Position numbers and translations under genes: made by a program. Shown one piece after another: positions 26,626 through 39,087 of a stretch of DNA of 64,000 nt. Position 1 is the first letter of the stretch. Each line of letters opens with the position of its first letter. Source of the DNA: Mycolicibacterium celeriflavum (GTDB taxonomy: Bacteria > Actinomycetota > Actinomycetes > Mycobacteriales > Mycobacteriaceae); assembly GCF_010731795.1 (NCBI RefSeq), contig NZ_AP022591.1, forward strand, positions 1,922,001 to 1,986,000, given 5' to 3'. The notes beneath the pieces were generated by a model, which had not been told where the DNA came from, ran no database searches, and saw only the letters and a list, made by a program, of their open reading frames with translations.

Positions 26626-27500
26626 TGAGCATTTTCCTCGAGCTCGGTCAGCGACCCGACGAACCCGGCCCGCCGATCCACGGGCCGGCGGCGTATCCCG
26701 ACGATGTCGCGACGCGACTCGCCGTCGACGCCGAAAAGATCATCGCGCGCTATCCGCAGTCCCGGTCGGCGCTGCTGCCGCTGCTGCACCTCGTGCAGTC
26801 CGAGGACGGTTGCCTGACCCCGGCCGGAATCTCGTTCTGCGCCAAGCAGTTGGAGCTCACCGACGCCGAGGTCACCGCGGTGGCCACCTTCTACTCGATG
26901 TACCGGCGCACGCCGACCGGCGAGTACCTGGTCGGCGTCTGCACCAACACGCTGTGCGCGATCATGGGCGGCGATGCGATCCTCGAAGCGCTGCAGGACC
27001 ATCTGGGAGTGCACGCCGGGCAGACGACGCCGTCCGTTAATGGAGGGCCCAGCGTCACGCTCGAGCACATCGAATGCAACGCCGCATGCGACTACGCGCC
27101 GGTGGTGATGGTCAACTGGGAGTTCTTCGACAACCAGACGCCCTCGTCGGCACGCGAACTCGTCGACGGACTGCGTGCCGGAGACCCGCCGGAACCGACG
27201 CGCGGCGCGCCGCTGTGCACCTTCCGCGAAACCGCGCGCACGCTGGCGGGCCTGCCGGATCCGCGGTCGGACAACGGCAAGGTCGGCGACGCCACGCTCG
27301 CGGGCTTGCGGGTGGCGCGCGAACGCGGGATGCATGCTCCCGAAGCCGCCAGCGAGGCGGCGCCGACGGGCGCACCCGACGACCAGAAGGCGGCGGCCGA
27401 AGCCACCCAGAACGCGCCCGCACCCGGCCCGGCGGCTACCGTGCCGCCGAAGCCGGACACCACCGAAACCAACCCGGACGCAACGGATTCGCGCGCATGA
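26625..27500 (+). CDS. nuoE: NADH-quinone oxidoreductase subunit E
   Basis: 24-kDa thioredoxin-like subunit with the [2Fe-2S] cluster N1a: ligands in [13 protein letters not shown] and [12 protein letters not shown]. 291 residues from GTG 26625. The last 45 or so residues form an Ala/Pro/Thr-rich tail (for example [13 protein letters not shown]) that makes it longer than the usual mycobacterial NuoE (about 250). The stop overlaps nuoF ATG. Confidence 0.95.
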   Translation: MSIFLELGQRPDEPGPPIHGPAAYPDDVATRLAVDAEKIIARYPQSRSALLPLLHLVQSEDGCLTPAGISFCAKQLELTDAEVTAVATFYSMYRRTPTGEYLVGVCTNTLCAIMGGDAILEALQDHLGVHAGQTTPSVNGGPSVTLEHIECNAACDYAPVVMVNWEFFDNQTPSSARELVDGLRAGDPPEPTRGAPLCTFRETARTLAGLPDPRSDNGKVGDATLAGLRVARERGMHAPEAASEAAPTGAPDDQKAAAEATQNAPAPGPAATVPPKPDTTETNPDATDSRA

Positions 27501-28813
27501 CAGATTTGACCCCCGTGCTCAGCCGGTTCTGGGACGAACCGGAACCCTGGTCGCTGGACACCTACCAGCGCCACGGTGGATACGGCGCACTCGAGCGGGC
27601 ATTGAAGATGGATCCCGACGACGTCATCACGCTGGTGAAGGAGTCCGGCCTGCGCGGGCGCGGCGGCGCGGGCTTTCCCACGGGCACGAAGTGGTCGTTC
27701 ATACCCCAGGACGACACCGGCGCGGGTGCGAAACCGCACTACCTGGTGATCAACGCCGACGAGTCGGAACCCGGTACGTGCAAAGACATCCCGCTGATGT
27801 TGATGACGCCGCACTTCCTCGTGGAGGGCGCGATCATCGCGGCCTACGCGATCCGGGCGCATCACGCCTTCATCTACCTGCGCGGCGAGGTGGTGCCCGT
27901 GCTGCGCCGGCTGCACGCCGCGGTCGCCGAGGCCCACGAAGCCGGCTTCCTCGGAAACGACATCCAGGGTTCGGGTTTCGACCTGGAATTGATCGTGCAT
28001 GCGGGTGCGGGCGCATACATCTGCGGCGAGGAGACTGCGCTGCTGGACTCGTTGGAGGGCCGCCGCGGTCAGCCCCGGCTGCGCCCGCCGTTCCCCGCGG
28101 TCGCCGGGCTGTACGCCTGTCCCACCGTGGTCAACAACGTCGAGTCGATCGCCAGCGTGCCGCCCATCGTGAGCAACGGCATCGACTGGTTCCGGTCGAT
28201 GGGCTCGGAGAAGTCGCCGGGCTTCACGCTCTACTCGCTGTCGGGTCACGTCACCAACCCCGGCCAGTACGAGGCGCCGCTCGGCATCACGCTGCGCGAA
28301 CTGCTGGAGTACGCGGGTGGGGTGCGCGCCGGCCACAAGTTAAAATTCTGGACGCCGGGCGGCTCGTCCACCCCGCTGCTCACCGACGAACACCTCGACG
28401 TGCCATTGGATTACGAGGGCATGGCGGGCGCCGACACCATGCTGGGCACCAAGGCGCTGCAGATCTTCGACGAGACCACCTGCGTGGTGCGGGCGGTGCG
28501 CCGCTGGACGGAGTTCTACGCCCACGAATCGTGCGGAAAGTGCACGCCGTGCCGGGAGGGCACCTACTGGCTGGCCCAGATCTACGAGCGCCTCGAGACC
28601 GGGGCGGGCACGGAGGCCGATATCGACAAGCTGCTCGACATCTCCGACAACATCTTCGGAAAGTCGTTCTGCGCGCTGGGCGACGGTGCGGCATCGCCGA
28701 TCATGTCGTCGATCAAGTTCTTCCGCGACGAGTACATCGACCATCTTCAAGGCGGGTGTCCGTTCGATCCGCACGCCTCCACGCTGATGGCGACCGAAAA
28801 GGCGGGTGTGTGA
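27497..28813 (+). CDS. nuoF: NADH-quinone oxidoreductase subunit F
   Basis: NADH-binding subunit with FMN and [4Fe-4S] cluster N3, 438 residues. The glycine-rich [16 protein letters not shown] region (NADH/FMN) is near residues 50-65, the FMN site [16 protein letters not shown] follows, and the cluster motif is [12 protein letters not shown] near 350. Overlaps nuoG by one base (TGATG). Confidence 0.97.
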   Translation: MTDLTPVLSRFWDEPEPWSLDTYQRHGGYGALERALKMDPDDVITLVKESGLRGRGGAGFPTGTKWSFIPQDDTGAGAKPHYLVINADESEPGTCKDIPLMLMTPHFLVEGAIIAAYAIRAHHAFIYLRGEVVPVLRRLHAAVAEAHEAGFLGNDIQGSGFDLELIVHAGAGAYICGEETALLDSLEGRRGQPRLRPPFPAVAGLYACPTVVNNVESIASVPPIVSNGIDWFRSMGSEKSPGFTLYSLSGHVTNPGQYEAPLGITLRELLEYAGGVRAGHKLKFWTPGGSSTPLLTDEHLDVPLDYEGMAGADTMLGTKALQIFDETTCVVRAVRRWTEFYAHESCGKCTPCREGTYWLAQIYERLETGAGTEADIDKLLDISDNIFGKSFCALGDGAASPIMSSIKFFRDEYIDHLQGGCPFDPHASTLMATEKAGV

Positions 28814-31206
28814 TGACGCAGACGGCCGACACCGGCGCCTCGGCGACCGAGGTGGAGATGGTCCACCTGTCCATCGATGGCGTGGACGTCGCTGTGCCCA
28901 AGGGCACGTTGGTGATTCGCGCGGCCGAGCTGATCGGCATCCAGATCCCCCGCTTCTGTGATCATCCACTGCTCGACCCGGTGGGCGCCTGCCGGCAGTG
29001 CCTGGTCGAGGTGGAGGGCCAGCGCAAGCCGATGGCGTCGTGCACCACGACGTGCACGCCCGACATGGTGGTGCAGACGCAGTACACGTCCCCCGCCGCG
29101 GACAAGGCGCAACAGGGCGTCATGGAGTTGCTGCTGATCAACCATCCGCTGGACTGCCCGGTGTGCGACAAGGGCGGCGAGTGCCCGTTGCAGAACCAGG
29201 CGATGTCCAACGGCCGCGCCGAAACCCGCTTCGAAGACGTCAAGCGCACCTTCCCCAAGCCGATCAACATCTCCTCGCAAGTGCTGCTGGATCGCGAGCG
29301 GTGCGTGCTGTGCGCCCGTTGCACCCGGTTCTCCGAACAGATCGCCGGCGACCCGTTCATCGACATGCTGGAACGCGGTGCACTGCAACAGGTCGGCATT
29401 GCCCCCGGCGAGCCGTTCCAGTCCTACTTCTCGGGCAACACCGTGCAGATCTGTCCGGTCGGCGCGCTGACCGGAGCGGCCTACCGGTTCCGGGCCCGGC
29501 CGTTCGACCTGGTGTCGAGCCCCAGCGTGTGTGAGCACTGCGCGTCGGGTTGTGCCCAGCGCACCGACCATCGCCGCGGAAAGGTGATGCGCCGCTTGGC
29601 CGGTGACGAACCTCAGGTGAACGAGGAATGGAACTGCGACAAGGGCCGATGGGCGTTCACCTACACCACCCAGGGTGACCGCATCACCACCCCGCTCATC
29701 CGCGATGACGACGGCAAGCTGCGGCCCGCATCCTGGTCCGAGGCACTGGCGGTGGCTGGTGAGGGCTTGGCCGCGGCCACCGGTAGCGCCGGCGTACTGG
29801 TCGGCGGTCGGATGACCGTCGAGGACGCTTACGCCTATTCGAAGTTCGCGCGGATCGTGCTGAACACCAACGACATCGACTTTCGGGCCCGGCCGCACAG
29901 TTCCGAGGAAGCCGACTTCCTCGCCGCCCACGTCGCGGGGCAACCGATGACGGTCACCTACAGCGACCTCGAGAACGCGCCCGCGGTCTTGCTGGCCGGG
30001 TTCGAGCCGGAAGAAGAATCTCCGATCGTGTTCCTGCGGTTGCGCAAGGCGGTGCGGAAAAAGGCGCTGCAGGTGATCTCTGTTGCACCGTTCGCCACCC
30101 GGAGCCTGACGAAGCTGCGCGGCCGACTGGTCGCAGCGGCACCCGGCCGCGAGGCCGTCGCACTCGACGTTCTGACCGAGGACCCGCAGCTGAGGCTGCC
30201 GGGTTCGGTGATCCTGCTCGGCGAGCGGCTGGCCACCTCGCCCGGGGCCCTTTCTGCGGCAGGCAGATTGGCGGCGGCGACGGGCGCCCGGCTGGCATGG
30301 GTGCCGCGCCGCGCCGGTGAGCGGGGCGCGACGGAGGCCGGCGCGTTGCCGAACCTGCTGCCCGGCGGCCGACCGGTCACCGACAGCGCGGCGCGCGAGC
30401 AGACGGCGGCGGCGTGGCATGTCGGCGAGTTACCGAGCACGCCGGGTCGGGATACCACCGCGATCCTGGAGGCCGCGCGCAGCGGCGAACTGGGTGCCCT
30501 ACTCGTCGGCGGCGTGGAAATCGCCGACCTGCCGGACCCCGAGGCCGCGCTGGCGGCAATCGAGTCCGCGCCGTTCGTGGTCAGCCTCGAGCTTCGGGAA
30601 AGCGAAGTCACCGCGGTCGCCGACGTCGTCTTCCCCATCGCACCGGTCGTGGAAAAAGCCGGCTCGTTCCTGAACTGGGAAGGCCGCCTTCGCCCGTTCC
30701 AGCCGTCGCTGAAGACGAACGCGACCCCAGACCTTCGGGTGCTGAACTTCCTGGCCGACGAGATCGGAGTGGCGCTGAACCTGCCGAACGCGTCGGCGGC
30801 CGGCGACGAGATGTCGCGCCTCGGGCTGTGGGCGGGTCGACGACCGGGCCCCCCGGACATCCCGCCGTCGAAGCCGGCTGCACCGGCCGCCGGCCAGGCC
30901 GTGCTCGCCGGTTGGCGGATGCTGCTCGACGAGGGCCGCCTGCAGGACGGTGAGCCACACCTGGCAGGTACCGCCCGCCCGCCCGTCGCGCGGCTCTCTG
31001 CGGCGACCGCCGCCGAGATCGGTGTGGCAGAAGGCGATCTGGTCACCGCGCGGACACCTCACGGATCGATCACCCTGCCGTTGGCCATCACCGACATGGA
31101 CGACCGGGTGATCTGGCTGCCGCTGAACTCCCCTGGTTCGGCCGTGCATCGGAGCCTGGGCGTCTCGACCGGAGACATCGTGTCGATCGGGCGGGCCGAA
31201 CCGTGA
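28813..31206 (+). CDS. nuoG: NADH-quinone oxidoreductase subunit G
   Basis: Largest peripheral subunit, 797 residues. N-terminal [2Fe-2S] N1b ([16 protein letters not shown]), the His-Cys3 cluster N5 ([14 protein letters not shown]), N4 ([11 protein letters not shown] with ICPVGALT), and a full set for the extra cluster N7 (CEHCASGC and a later WNCDKGRW). The C-terminal two-thirds is molybdopterin-oxidoreductase-like without cofactor-binding evidence. ATG 28813 overlaps the nuoF stop. Confidence 0.96.
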   Translation: MTQTADTGASATEVEMVHLSIDGVDVAVPKGTLVIRAAELIGIQIPRFCDHPLLDPVGACRQCLVEVEGQRKPMASCTTTCTPDMVVQTQYTSPAADKAQQGVMELLLINHPLDCPVCDKGGECPLQNQAMSNGRAETRFEDVKRTFPKPINISSQVLLDRERCVLCARCTRFSEQIAGDPFIDMLERGALQQVGIAPGEPFQSYFSGNTVQICPVGALTGAAYRFRARPFDLVSSPSVCEHCASGCAQRTDHRRGKVMRRLAGDEPQVNEEWNCDKGRWAFTYTTQGDRITTPLIRDDDGKLRPASWSEALAVAGEGLAAATGSAGVLVGGRMTVEDAYAYSKFARIVLNTNDIDFRARPHSSEEADFLAAHVAGQPMTVTYSDLENAPAVLLAGFEPEEESPIVFLRLRKAVRKKALQVISVAPFATRSLTKLRGRLVAAAPGREAVALDVLTEDPQLRLPGSVILLGERLATSPGALSAAGRLAAATGARLAWVPRRAGERGATEAGALPNLLPGGRPVTDSAAREQTAAAWHVGELPSTPGRDTTAILEAARSGELGALLVGGVEIADLPDPEAALAAIESAPFVVSLELRESEVTAVADVVFPIAPVVEKAGSFLNWEGRLRPFQPSLKTNATPDLRVLNFLADEIGVALNLPNASAAGDEMSRLGLWAGRRPGPPDIPPSKPAAPAAGQAVLAGWRMLLDEGRLQDGEPHLAGTARPPVARLSAATAAEIGVAEGDLVTARTPHGSITLPLAITDMDDRVIWLPLNSPGSAVHRSLGVSTGDIVSIGRAEP

Positions 31207-32462
31207 CCCATCCCGATCCGACGCTGTTCGGACACGACCCGTGGTGGCTGATCGTCGGTAAGGCGGTCGCGATCTTCGCGTTCCTGATGCTGTCGGTCCT
31301 CTCGGCGATCCTGATCGAACGCAAACTGCTGGGACGCATGCAGATGCGCTACGGCCCCAACCGCGTCGGACCCAGAGGCCTACTGCAGTCACTGGTGGAC
31401 GGCGTCAAGCTGGCGCTCAAAGAGGGCTTGATTCCCGTCGGGGTCGACAAGTTCGTCTACCTGGCCGCGCCGGTGATCGCGGCGGTTCCCGCGTTCATCG
31501 CGTTCGCGGTCATCCCGATGGGCGGCGAGGTCTCGATCTTCGGTCACCGCACGGCGTTACAGCTGACCGACATGCCCGTCGCGGTGCTGTACATTCTCGC
31601 TGCGACGTCGATCGGCGTGTACGGGATCGTGTTGGCCGGGTGGGCCTCTGGGTCGACGTACCCGCTGCTCGGTGGTATCCGCTCGAGCGCACAGGTCATC
31701 TCGTACGAGATCGCGATGGCGTTGTCCTTCGTGGCGGTGTTCATCTACGCCGGCACCATGTCGACGTCCGGGATCGTCGCCGCCCAGGACGGCACCTGGT
31801 TCATCTTCCTGCTGCTGCCGTCATTCCTGGTCTACATCACCTCGATGGTCGGCGAAACCAACCGTGCGCCATTCGATCTGCCTGAGGCCGAAGGTGAACT
31901 CGTCGGTGGATTCCACACCGAGTACTCGTCGATCAAGTTCGCGATGTTCATGCTCGCCGAGTACGTGAACATGACCACCGTGTCCGCGTTGGCGACCACG
32001 ATGTTCCTCGGCGGCTGGCACGCCCCGTGGCCGATAAACATGTGGGACGGCGCCAACACCGGCTGGTGGCCGCTGCTCTGGTTCGTCGCCAAGGTGTGGG
32101 CGTTCATGTTCCTGTTCTTCTGGCTGCGCGCCACGCTGCCCCGGATGCGCTACGACCAGTTCATGGCCCTGGGATGGAAGGCGCTGATTCCGTTCTCGTT
32201 GGCCTGGATCATGATTGTCGCCACGGCGCGCGCGCTGCGTAACGAAGGCTTCAGTCAGGTGACGACGACGCTGGCGTCTCTGGGCACCATCGTGGCGCTG
32301 CTGATCGTCGCCGTGCTGTGGCGGTCGGCGCGCCGCAGAAACATCCGCACAATCCCTGAGCAGAAGCTGGACCAGGGAGTCTTCCCCACCCCGCCGCTGC
32401 CGATTGCCAAGAAGCCGACCGCAACCAAGGAGCTTGCTCCAGAGGAGAAGACACATGCCTAA
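31203..32462 (+). CDS. nuoH: NADH-quinone oxidoreductase subunit H
   Basis: Eight-helix membrane subunit forming the quinone tunnel, 419 residues from GTG 31203. Signatures: [19 protein letters not shown] in the first cytoplasmic loop and [20 protein letters not shown] with EYSS in the quinone loop. The soluble C-terminal tail is extended. It overlaps nuoI by 8 bases. Confidence 0.97.
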   Translation: MTHPDPTLFGHDPWWLIVGKAVAIFAFLMLSVLSAILIERKLLGRMQMRYGPNRVGPRGLLQSLVDGVKLALKEGLIPVGVDKFVYLAAPVIAAVPAFIAFAVIPMGGEVSIFGHRTALQLTDMPVAVLYILAATSIGVYGIVLAGWASGSTYPLLGGIRSSAQVISYEIAMALSFVAVFIYAGTMSTSGIVAAQDGTWFIFLLLPSFLVYITSMVGETNRAPFDLPEAEGELVGGFHTEYSSIKFAMFMLAEYVNMTTVSALATTMFLGGWHAPWPINMWDGANTGWWPLLWFVAKVWAFMFLFFWLRATLPRMRYDQFMALGWKALIPFSLAWIMIVATARALRNEGFSQVTTTLASLGTIVALLIVAVLWRSARRRNIRTIPEQKLDQGVFPTPPLPIAKKPTATKELAPEEKTHA

Positions 32463-33000
32463 GTTCTTCGACGCGATAGCGGGCTTCGCGGTCACCTTCG
32501 GGACCATGTTCAAAAGGCCCATCACCGAGGAGTATCCGGAGAAGCCGGGACCCGTCGCGAAGCGCTATCACGGCCGCCACCAACTGAACCGGTACCCGGA
32601 CGGGCTGGAGAAGTGCATCGGCTGCGAACTGTGCGCCTGGGCATGCCCCGCCGACGCCATCTACGTCGAGGGGGACGACAACACCGAAGATGAACGCTAT
32701 TCCCCCGGTGAGCGTTACGGCCGCGTTTACCAGATCAACTACCTTCGCTGCATCGGCTGCGGCTTGTGCATCGAGGCCTGCCCCACCCGCGCGCTGACGA
32801 TGACCAACGACTACGAGATGGCCGACGACAACCGCGCCGACCTCATCTGGGGCAAGGACAAGCTGCTGGCGCCGCTGCAGCAGGGCATGCTGCCGCCGCC
32901 GCATCCGATGGCGCCCGGCAGCACCGATGAGGACTACTACCTGGGCAATGTCACCCCCGTCACGCAGGAGGCGGAGAAGGTCACCGAGGACGTGCGATGA
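32455..33000 (+). CDS. nuoI: NADH-quinone oxidoreductase subunit I
   Basis: Ferredoxin-like subunit with two [4Fe-4S] clusters N6a/N6b: [12 protein letters not shown] and [12 protein letters not shown]. 181 residues from ATG 32455; GAGGAGA lies at ribosome-binding distance. The last 40 residues are a Pro-rich tail. ATGA overlap with nuoJ. Confidence 0.97.
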   Translation: MPKFFDAIAGFAVTFGTMFKRPITEEYPEKPGPVAKRYHGRHQLNRYPDGLEKCIGCELCAWACPADAIYVEGDDNTEDERYSPGERYGRVYQINYLRCIGCGLCIEACPTRALTMTNDYEMADDNRADLIWGKDKLLAPLQQGMLPPPHPMAPGSTDEDYYLGNVTPVTQEAEKVTEDVR

Positions 33001-33767
33001 GGCTGGACCTGGTCGCGGCCGTGGCCGCCGACAACCCGGGACACACCACGACCACCGAGGCCGTGCTGTTCTGGGTGCTGGGCGCGGTCGCGGTGCTCGG
33101 CGCGCTCGGGGTGATATCGGCGCCGAAAGCCGTGTATTCGGCGATGTTCCTGGCCACGACGATGATCGTGCTGGCGGTGTTCTACATCGCCCAGGGCGCG
33201 CTGTTCCTCGGTGTCGTGCAAGTGGTGGTGTACACCGGCGCGGTGATGATGCTGTTCTTGTTCGTACTGATGCTCATCGGCGTCGACTCCTCGGAGTCGT
33301 TGGTGGAAGCGATTCGGGGGCAACGGGTTGCCGCGACCGTCGTCGGCATCGGTTTCGGCATCCTGCTGATCGGCGGCATCGGCAACGTCTCGGCGGGCGG
33401 GTTCACCGGCCTCGCGCAAGCCAACGCGAACGGCAACGTGGAGGGACTGGCCGCGCTGATCTTCGTCCGCCATCTGTGGGCTTTCGAGTTGACCAGTGCG
33501 CTGCTGATCACCGCCGCGCTCGGCGCGATGGTGCTCGCGCACCGGGAACGCTTCGAACGTCGCAAGACCCAGCGTGAACTCGCCGAAGAGCGGTTCCGGC
33601 CCGGCGGGTATCCGACGACATTGCCCAATCCCGGTGTGTTCGCACGCAACAACGCGGTCGACATCGCGGCCCGACTGCCCGACGGGTCCGGATCAGACCT
33701 GTCCGTCAGCCCCATTCTGCACAAGAGGACGGTGCTGGCGACGAACGGCCGAGGGGATGACGAATGA
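32997..33767 (+). CDS. nuoJ: NADH-quinone oxidoreductase subunit J
   Basis: Membrane subunit, 256 residues with five hydrophobic helices; the family core is [20 protein letters not shown] followed by [14 protein letters not shown]. The cytoplasmic C-terminal tail of about 80 residues (REDUCED in hydrophobicity and Arg-rich) is typical of actinobacteria. ATGA overlaps at both ends. Confidence 0.96.
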   Translation: MRLDLVAAVAADNPGHTTTTEAVLFWVLGAVAVLGALGVISAPKAVYSAMFLATTMIVLAVFYIAQGALFLGVVQVVVYTGAVMMLFLFVLMLIGVDSSESLVEAIRGQRVAATVVGIGFGILLIGGIGNVSAGGFTGLAQANANGNVEGLAALIFVRHLWAFELTSALLITAALGAMVLAHRERFERRKTQRELAEERFRPGGYPTTLPNPGVFARNNAVDIAARLPDGSGSDLSVSPILHKRTVLATNGRGDDE

Positions 33768-34063
33768 ATCCCGACAACTACCTCTACCTGTCGGCGCTGT
33801 TGTTCACGATCGGCGCGGCCGGCGTCCTGCTGCGCCGCAACGCCATCGTGATGTTCATGTGCGTGGAGTTGATGCTCAATGCGGCCAATCTGGCGTTCGT
33901 CTCGTTTTCCCGCATGCACGGCCACCTGGACGGTCAGGTCGTGGCGTTCTTCACCATGGTCGTCGCCGCCTGTGAGGTGGTGATCGGGCTCGCGATCATC
34001 ATGACCATCTTCCGTGCCCGCCAGTCGGCTTCGGTCGACGAGGCCAGCCTGCTGAAACACTAG
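33764..34063 (+). CDS. nuoK: NADH-quinone oxidoreductase subunit K
   Basis: 99-residue, three-helix subunit homologous to MrpC. The conserved membrane Glu residues are in [16 protein letters not shown] and [14 protein letters not shown]. Overlaps nuoJ by four bases; 7 bp separate it from nuoL, the only clear gap inside the operon. Confidence 0.97.
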   Translation: MNPDNYLYLSALLFTIGAAGVLLRRNAIVMFMCVELMLNAANLAFVSFSRMHGHLDGQVVAFFTMVVAACEVVIGLAIIMTIFRARQSASVDEASLLKH

Positions 34064-34070
34064 AGGGGCG

Positions 34071-35951
34071 ATGACGATTCCTGTTTGGCTGACCATCGCG
34101 CTGCCGCTGGCCGGTGCCGCAATCCTGCTGCTGGGCGGACGCCGCACCGACACCTGGGGCCACCTGCTGGGCTCTGCCGCCGCGATCGCCTCCTTCGTCG
34201 TCGGCGTCGTGTTGTTCACCGACATGCTGGGCCGCGACGCCGAGCACCGCACGGTTCACGAGGTGCTGTTCTCCTGGGTGCCGGTCGGCGGGCTGCAGGT
34301 CGACTTCGGCATGCAACTCGACCAGCTGTCCATGTGCTTCGTGCTGCTGATCACCGGCGTCGGCTCGCTCATCCACATCTACTCCATCGGGTATATGGCC
34401 GACGATCCCGGGCGACGCCGCTTCTTTGGGTACCTCAACCTGTTCCTGTCGGCGATGCTGCTGCTGGTGCTCGCCGACAACTACCTCGGGCTCTACATCG
34501 GCTGGGAGGGCGTCGGTTTGGCGTCCTATCTGTTGATCGGCTTCTGGGCCCACAAACCGTCGGCGGCCACGGCGGCCAAGAAGGCATTCGTCGTCAACCG
34601 CGTCGGCGACATGGGCCTGGCCATTGCGATGATGGTGATGTTCGCCTACATCGGGTCGATCTCGTATGCCGGCGTGTTCGCCGCCGCCCCCGCAGCCGGC
34701 GAAGGGGTGCTCACCGCGATCGGGCTGCTGCTGTTGCTGGCCGCGTGCGGGAAGTCGGCGCAGGTGCCGCTGCAGTCGTGGCTGGGCGACGCCATGGAGG
34801 GTCCGACGCCGGTGTCGGCGCTCATCCACGCCGCCACCATGGTGACCGCGGGCGTCTACCTGATCGTGCGCTCAGGCCCGGTGTTCGACCTCGCGCCGAA
34901 CGCACAGTTGGGTGTGGTGATCGTCGGGACGGTCACCCTGCTGTTCGGCGCGATCATCGGCTGCGCGAAAGACGACATCAAGAAAGCCCTTGCGGCGTCG
35001 ACGATGTCGCAGATCGGTTACATGGTGCTGGCGGCGGGGCTCGGCCCGATCGGCTACGCATTCGCGATCATGCACCTGCTGACCCACGGCTTCTTCAAGG
35101 CCGGTTTGTTCCTGGGCGCCGGATCGGTGATGCACGCGATGAACGACGAGGTCGACATGCGCCGCTACGGCGGCCTGCGTAAGGCGCTGCCGATCACCTT
35201 CGCCACGTTCGGCCTCGGCTACCTCGCGATCATCGGAGTGCCGCCGCTGGCCGGCTTCTTCTCCAAGGACGGCATCATCGAAGCGGCGTTGGGTGCCGGC
35301 GGTGTCAAGGGTTTCATCCTCGGCGGCGCGGCGATCCTGGGCGCCGGCATCACCGCGTTCTACATGACCAGGGTGATGCTGATGACATTCTTCGGGGAAA
35401 AGCGTTGGGCACCAGATACGCATCCGCACGAGGCACCGGCAGTGATGACGTGGCCGATGATCCTGCTGGCCATCGGATCCGTCGGCTCCGGCGCGGCGTT
35501 CGCGATCGGCGGCACGCTCGAGCATTGGCTGGAGCCGGTGGTCGGCGCGCATGAGATTCACCACGTCGCGCCAGTGTGGGTGGTGACGACGGTGATCCTG
35601 GCGGTCGTCGCAATCGGCATCGCCATTGCCTACCGGATGTATGCCGCCAAGCCTGTGCCCGAACGGGTCCCGGCCGGATCGGCGCTCACCGTCGCGGCCC
35701 GCAGAGATCTGTACGGGGACGCATTCAACGAACATGCGCTGATGCGGCCCGGTCAGCTGCTGACCCGAGGGCTCGTCGAGATCGACGACGAGGCGGTCGA
35801 CGGCGCCGCCAGCGGGCTCGCCGGTCTGGTCAGCCGCGTGTCCGACGGGTTGCGCCGGTTGCAGACCGGTTACGCCCGCTCCTATGCGCTCTCGATGCTC
35901 GGAGGTGCGGTTCTGATGGTCGCGGCGATGCTGGCGGTGCAGCTGTGGTGA
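34071..35951 (+). CDS. nuoL: NADH-quinone oxidoreductase subunit L
   Basis: Antiporter-like proton-pumping subunit with the long lateral helix, 626 residues. Signatures: [40 protein letters not shown] and the [19 protein letters not shown] segment. GAGGGGCG is the ribosome-binding site. The stop overlaps the nuoM GTG. Confidence 0.97.
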   Translation: MTIPVWLTIALPLAGAAILLLGGRRTDTWGHLLGSAAAIASFVVGVVLFTDMLGRDAEHRTVHEVLFSWVPVGGLQVDFGMQLDQLSMCFVLLITGVGSLIHIYSIGYMADDPGRRRFFGYLNLFLSAMLLLVLADNYLGLYIGWEGVGLASYLLIGFWAHKPSAATAAKKAFVVNRVGDMGLAIAMMVMFAYIGSISYAGVFAAAPAAGEGVLTAIGLLLLLAACGKSAQVPLQSWLGDAMEGPTPVSALIHAATMVTAGVYLIVRSGPVFDLAPNAQLGVVIVGTVTLLFGAIIGCAKDDIKKALAASTMSQIGYMVLAAGLGPIGYAFAIMHLLTHGFFKAGLFLGAGSVMHAMNDEVDMRRYGGLRKALPITFATFGLGYLAIIGVPPLAGFFSKDGIIEAALGAGGVKGFILGGAAILGAGITAFYMTRVMLMTFFGEKRWAPDTHPHEAPAVMTWPMILLAIGSVGSGAAFAIGGTLEHWLEPVVGAHEIHHVAPVWVVTTVILAVVAIGIAIAYRMYAAKPVPERVPAGSALTVAARRDLYGDAFNEHALMRPGQLLTRGLVEIDDEAVDGAASGLAGLVSRVSDGLRRLQTGYARSYALSMLGGAVLMVAAMLAVQLW

Positions 35952-37513
35952 ACAACTTCCCGTGGCTGACCGTGCTGTGGGCGACCCCGACCGTCGGCGC
36001 TGCGCTGGTGATCCTGCTGCCGGCCGCGCAGCGGGTACTGGCCAAGTGGTTCGCGTTGGCCGTCTCGATCGCGGTGCTGGCGATCACCGCACTGCTCGCG
36101 GTGCGGTTCCAACCGGGCGGTGAGCAGTATCAGTTCGTCGAATCGCACCGGTGGATCCCGTCTTTCGGCACCGGCTACATCCTCGGCGTCGACGGCATCG
36201 CGATGGCGATCGTGGTGCTCACCGCGGTGCTGGTGCCGCTGCTGATCATCGCCGGATGGAACGACGCAGACACCCGCACGGGCCTGCGGGGACGGTCGGT
36301 ACAGACCTATCTCGCGTTGACGCTGGCCGTCGAGGGCATGGTGCTGATGTCGCTGGTCTCACTCGACATCCTGCTGTTCTACGTGTTCTTCGAAGCGATG
36401 CTGATCCCGATGTACTTCCTCATCGGCGGATTCGGCGGCGAGAACCGGTCCAAAGCCGCGGTGAAATTCCTGCTGTACAACCTGTTCGGCGGCCTGATCA
36501 TGCTGGCCGCGGTGATCGGACTGTACGTGGTCACCGGCGCGAGCGACGCCTTCGCTGCCGGCACATTCGACTTCCGCGAGATCGTGGCCGCTGTATCCAG
36601 CGGCGAGTTCGTCGTCAACCCCGCCGTGATGAACGTGCTGTTCCTCGGCTTCATGTTCGCGTTCGCGGTCAAGGCGCCGCTGTGGCCGTTTCACCGCTGG
36701 CTGCCCGACGCCGCGGTCGAGGCGACGCCGGCCAGCGCGGTGCTGATGATGGCGGTCATGGACAAGGTCGGCACGTTCGGGATGCTGCGCTACTGCCTGC
36801 AGTTGTTCCCCGACGCGTCAACGTATTTCCAGCCGCTGGTGGTGACGCTGGCGGTGATCGGAATCGTCTACGGCGCGATCCTCGCGATCGGGCAGACCGA
36901 CGTCATGCGGTTGATCGCCTACACGTCGATCTCCCACTTCGGATTCATCATCCTGGGCATCTTCGTGATGACCAGCCAGGGCCAGTCCGGCTCGACGCTG
37001 TACATGGTCAACCACGGTCTGTCGACGGCGGCCCTGTTCCTGATCGCGGGATTCCTGGTGTCACGCAGGGGAACTCGTTTGATCAACGACTACGGAGGCG
37101 TGCAGAAGGTGGCGCCGGTGATGGCCGGCACCTTCCTGTTCGCCGGGCTGGCGACGCTGTCACTTCCGGGCCTGGCGCCGTTCATCAGCGAATTCCTGGT
37201 GCTCATCGGCACGTTCACCCGCTTCCCGGTGCTCGCGGTGTTCGCGTCGACCGCACTGGTGCTGTCGGCCATCTACATCCTGTGGATGTACCAGCGGATG
37301 ATGACGGGACCGGTCACCGACGGCAACGCCCGGGTGCGCGACCTGGTGCCGCGCGAACTCGTCGTCGTCACACCGCTGATCGCCTTGCTGCTCGTGTTGG
37401 GGGTGTATCCGAAACCCGCACTCGACGTCATCAATCCCGCGGTCGACCACACCTTGACCACGATCGACCAGCCTGACCCTGCACCCAGACTCGCGGAAGG
37501 GCCGACACCATGA
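35948..37513 (+). CDS. nuoM: NADH-quinone oxidoreductase subunit M
   Basis: Antiporter-like proton-pumping subunit, 521 residues from GTG 35948. The pumping-channel elements are [14 protein letters not shown] (Glu), [20 protein letters not shown] and a Lys in [18 protein letters not shown] and ATGA overlaps with neighbours. Confidence 0.97.
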   Translation: MNNFPWLTVLWATPTVGAALVILLPAAQRVLAKWFALAVSIAVLAITALLAVRFQPGGEQYQFVESHRWIPSFGTGYILGVDGIAMAIVVLTAVLVPLLIIAGWNDADTRTGLRGRSVQTYLALTLAVEGMVLMSLVSLDILLFYVFFEAMLIPMYFLIGGFGGENRSKAAVKFLLYNLFGGLIMLAAVIGLYVVTGASDAFAAGTFDFREIVAAVSSGEFVVNPAVMNVLFLGFMFAFAVKAPLWPFHRWLPDAAVEATPASAVLMMAVMDKVGTFGMLRYCLQLFPDASTYFQPLVVTLAVIGIVYGAILAIGQTDVMRLIAYTSISHFGFIILGIFVMTSQGQSGSTLYMVNHGLSTAALFLIAGFLVSRRGTRLINDYGGVQKVAPVMAGTFLFAGLATLSLPGLAPFISEFLVLIGTFTRFPVLAVFASTALVLSAIYILWMYQRMMTGPVTDGNARVRDLVPRELVVVTPLIALLLVLGVYPKPALDVINPAVDHTLTTIDQPDPAPRLAEGPTP

Positions 37514-39087
37514 CCCTCACTCCGCCGACCGTCGAATACGGCCTGTTGTCCCCGATGTTGATCATCTTCGGGGTCGCGATCGCCGGGGTCCTCGTCGAAG
37601 CGTTCCTGCCGCGGCAACGCCGCTACGCCAGCCAACTGCTGCTCTGCTTCGGCGGCCTGGCGGCGGCCCTGGTGGCCGTGGTGATGCTCGCGCGCGACCT
37701 GCACGGCGCCGTCGGCCGTTCGGCGGTGATGGGCGCGGTCGTCGTCGACGCTCCCGCGCTGTTCCTGCAGGGCACGATCCTGCTCGTCGGCGTGCTGGGC
37801 GTTCTGCTGATCGCCGAACGGCAGGTCGGCGCGAACGTCGACGCGGACGGCGGCACACGCGGCCTGGACGGCTTCACGCCCCAGGCATCCGCGGTGCCCG
37901 GCAGCGTCGCCGAGCAGTTGGCCACCAAGGCCGGCGTCATCCAGACCGAGGTCTTCCCGCTGACGATGTTCGCGGTCGGCGGCATGTTGTTGTTCCCCGC
38001 CGCCGACGACCTCTTGACGATGTTCATCGCCCTCGAAGTGCTGTCGTTGCCCCTGTACCTGCTGTGCGGGCTGGCGCGCAAGCGTCGCCTGCTGTCGCAA
38101 GAGGCGGCGTTGAAATACTTTCTGCTGGGCGCCTTCTCGTCGGCGTTCTTCCTCTACGGCGTCGCGATGCTGTACGGGTATGCGGGGACACTGAACCTGG
38201 ACGGCATCGCCGAGGCCGTCGCCGCGGGATCGGGTAAGACCTCGCTGGCGTTGATCGGCACGGGACTGCTGCTGGTCGGCGTGCTGTTCAAGGTCGGCGC
38301 GGTGCCCTTCCACTCCTGGATCCCCGACGTGTATCAAGGGGCGCCGACCCCGATCACGGCGTTCATGGCGGCTGCGACGAAGATCGCCGCGTTCGGCGCG
38401 ATGCTGCGGGTGTTCTACGTTGCGCTCCCCGGACTTCGCGACGACTGGCTTCCGGTGCTGTGGGCGATCGCCATCCTCACGATGGTGATCGCCACCGTGG
38501 CCGCGGTGACCCAGGCGGACGTCAAGCGGATGTTGGCCTATTCCGCGGTGTCGCATACCGGTTTCATGCTCACCGGGTTGATCGGTGGAAGCGAGGCGGG
38601 GCTATCGTCAACACTGTTCTATCTTTTCGCGTACGGGTTCAGCACCGTCGGGGCGTTCGCGGTCGTCGGCCTGGTCCGTGACGCGGCCGGCGAGGAGGAC
38701 ACCGCCATGGCCCGGTGGGCGGGTCTGGGCCGGCGGTATCCCGTTGTCGGAATTGTCTTTTCCCTGTTCTTACTCGCTTTCGCGGGCATTCCGCTGACCA
38801 GCGGCTTCGTCAGCAAGTTCGCGGTCTTCAAGGCCGCGGGCGAGGGCGGCGCGATCGCGTTGGTGGTCGTCGGCGTCGTCGCGAGCGCGATCGCCGCATA
38901 CTTCTACGTGCGGGTCATCGTGTTGATGTTCTTCACCGAGCCGCCCGATGACGCGCCGACGGTGGTAGTGCCAAGCCTGTTGAGCACGACGGTCGTCACC
39001 GCGACGGCGGCGGTCACGTTCGCGCTCGGCGCGCTGCCGCAGCCACTGCTGGATCTGGCGAACAACGCGAACCAGTTCCTGCGTTAG
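37510..39087 (+). CDS. nuoN: NADH-quinone oxidoreductase subunit N
   Basis: Third antiporter-like subunit and last gene of the operon, 525 residues. Channel motifs: PLYLLCGLARKRRLLSQEAA, VPFHSWIPDVYQGAPTPITA and TKIAAFGAMLRV. It is convergent with the TetR gene, their stop ends overlapping by four bases (39084-39087), and I see no strong terminator. Confidence 0.97.
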   Translation: MTLTPPTVEYGLLSPMLIIFGVAIAGVLVEAFLPRQRRYASQLLLCFGGLAAALVAVVMLARDLHGAVGRSAVMGAVVVDAPALFLQGTILLVGVLGVLLIAERQVGANVDADGGTRGLDGFTPQASAVPGSVAEQLATKAGVIQTEVFPLTMFAVGGMLLFPAADDLLTMFIALEVLSLPLYLLCGLARKRRLLSQEAALKYFLLGAFSSAFFLYGVAMLYGYAGTLNLDGIAEAVAAGSGKTSLALIGTGLLLVGVLFKVGAVPFHSWIPDVYQGAPTPITAFMAAATKIAAFGAMLRVFYVALPGLRDDWLPVLWAIAILTMVIATVAAVTQADVKRMLAYSAVSHTGFMLTGLIGGSEAGLSSTLFYLFAYGFSTVGAFAVVGLVRDAAGEEDTAMARWAGLGRRYPVVGIVFSLFLLAFAGIPLTSGFVSKFAVFKAAGEGGAIALVVVGVVASAIAAYFYVRVIVLMFFTEPPDDAPTVVVPSLLSTTVVTATAAVTFALGALPQPLLDLANNANQFLR

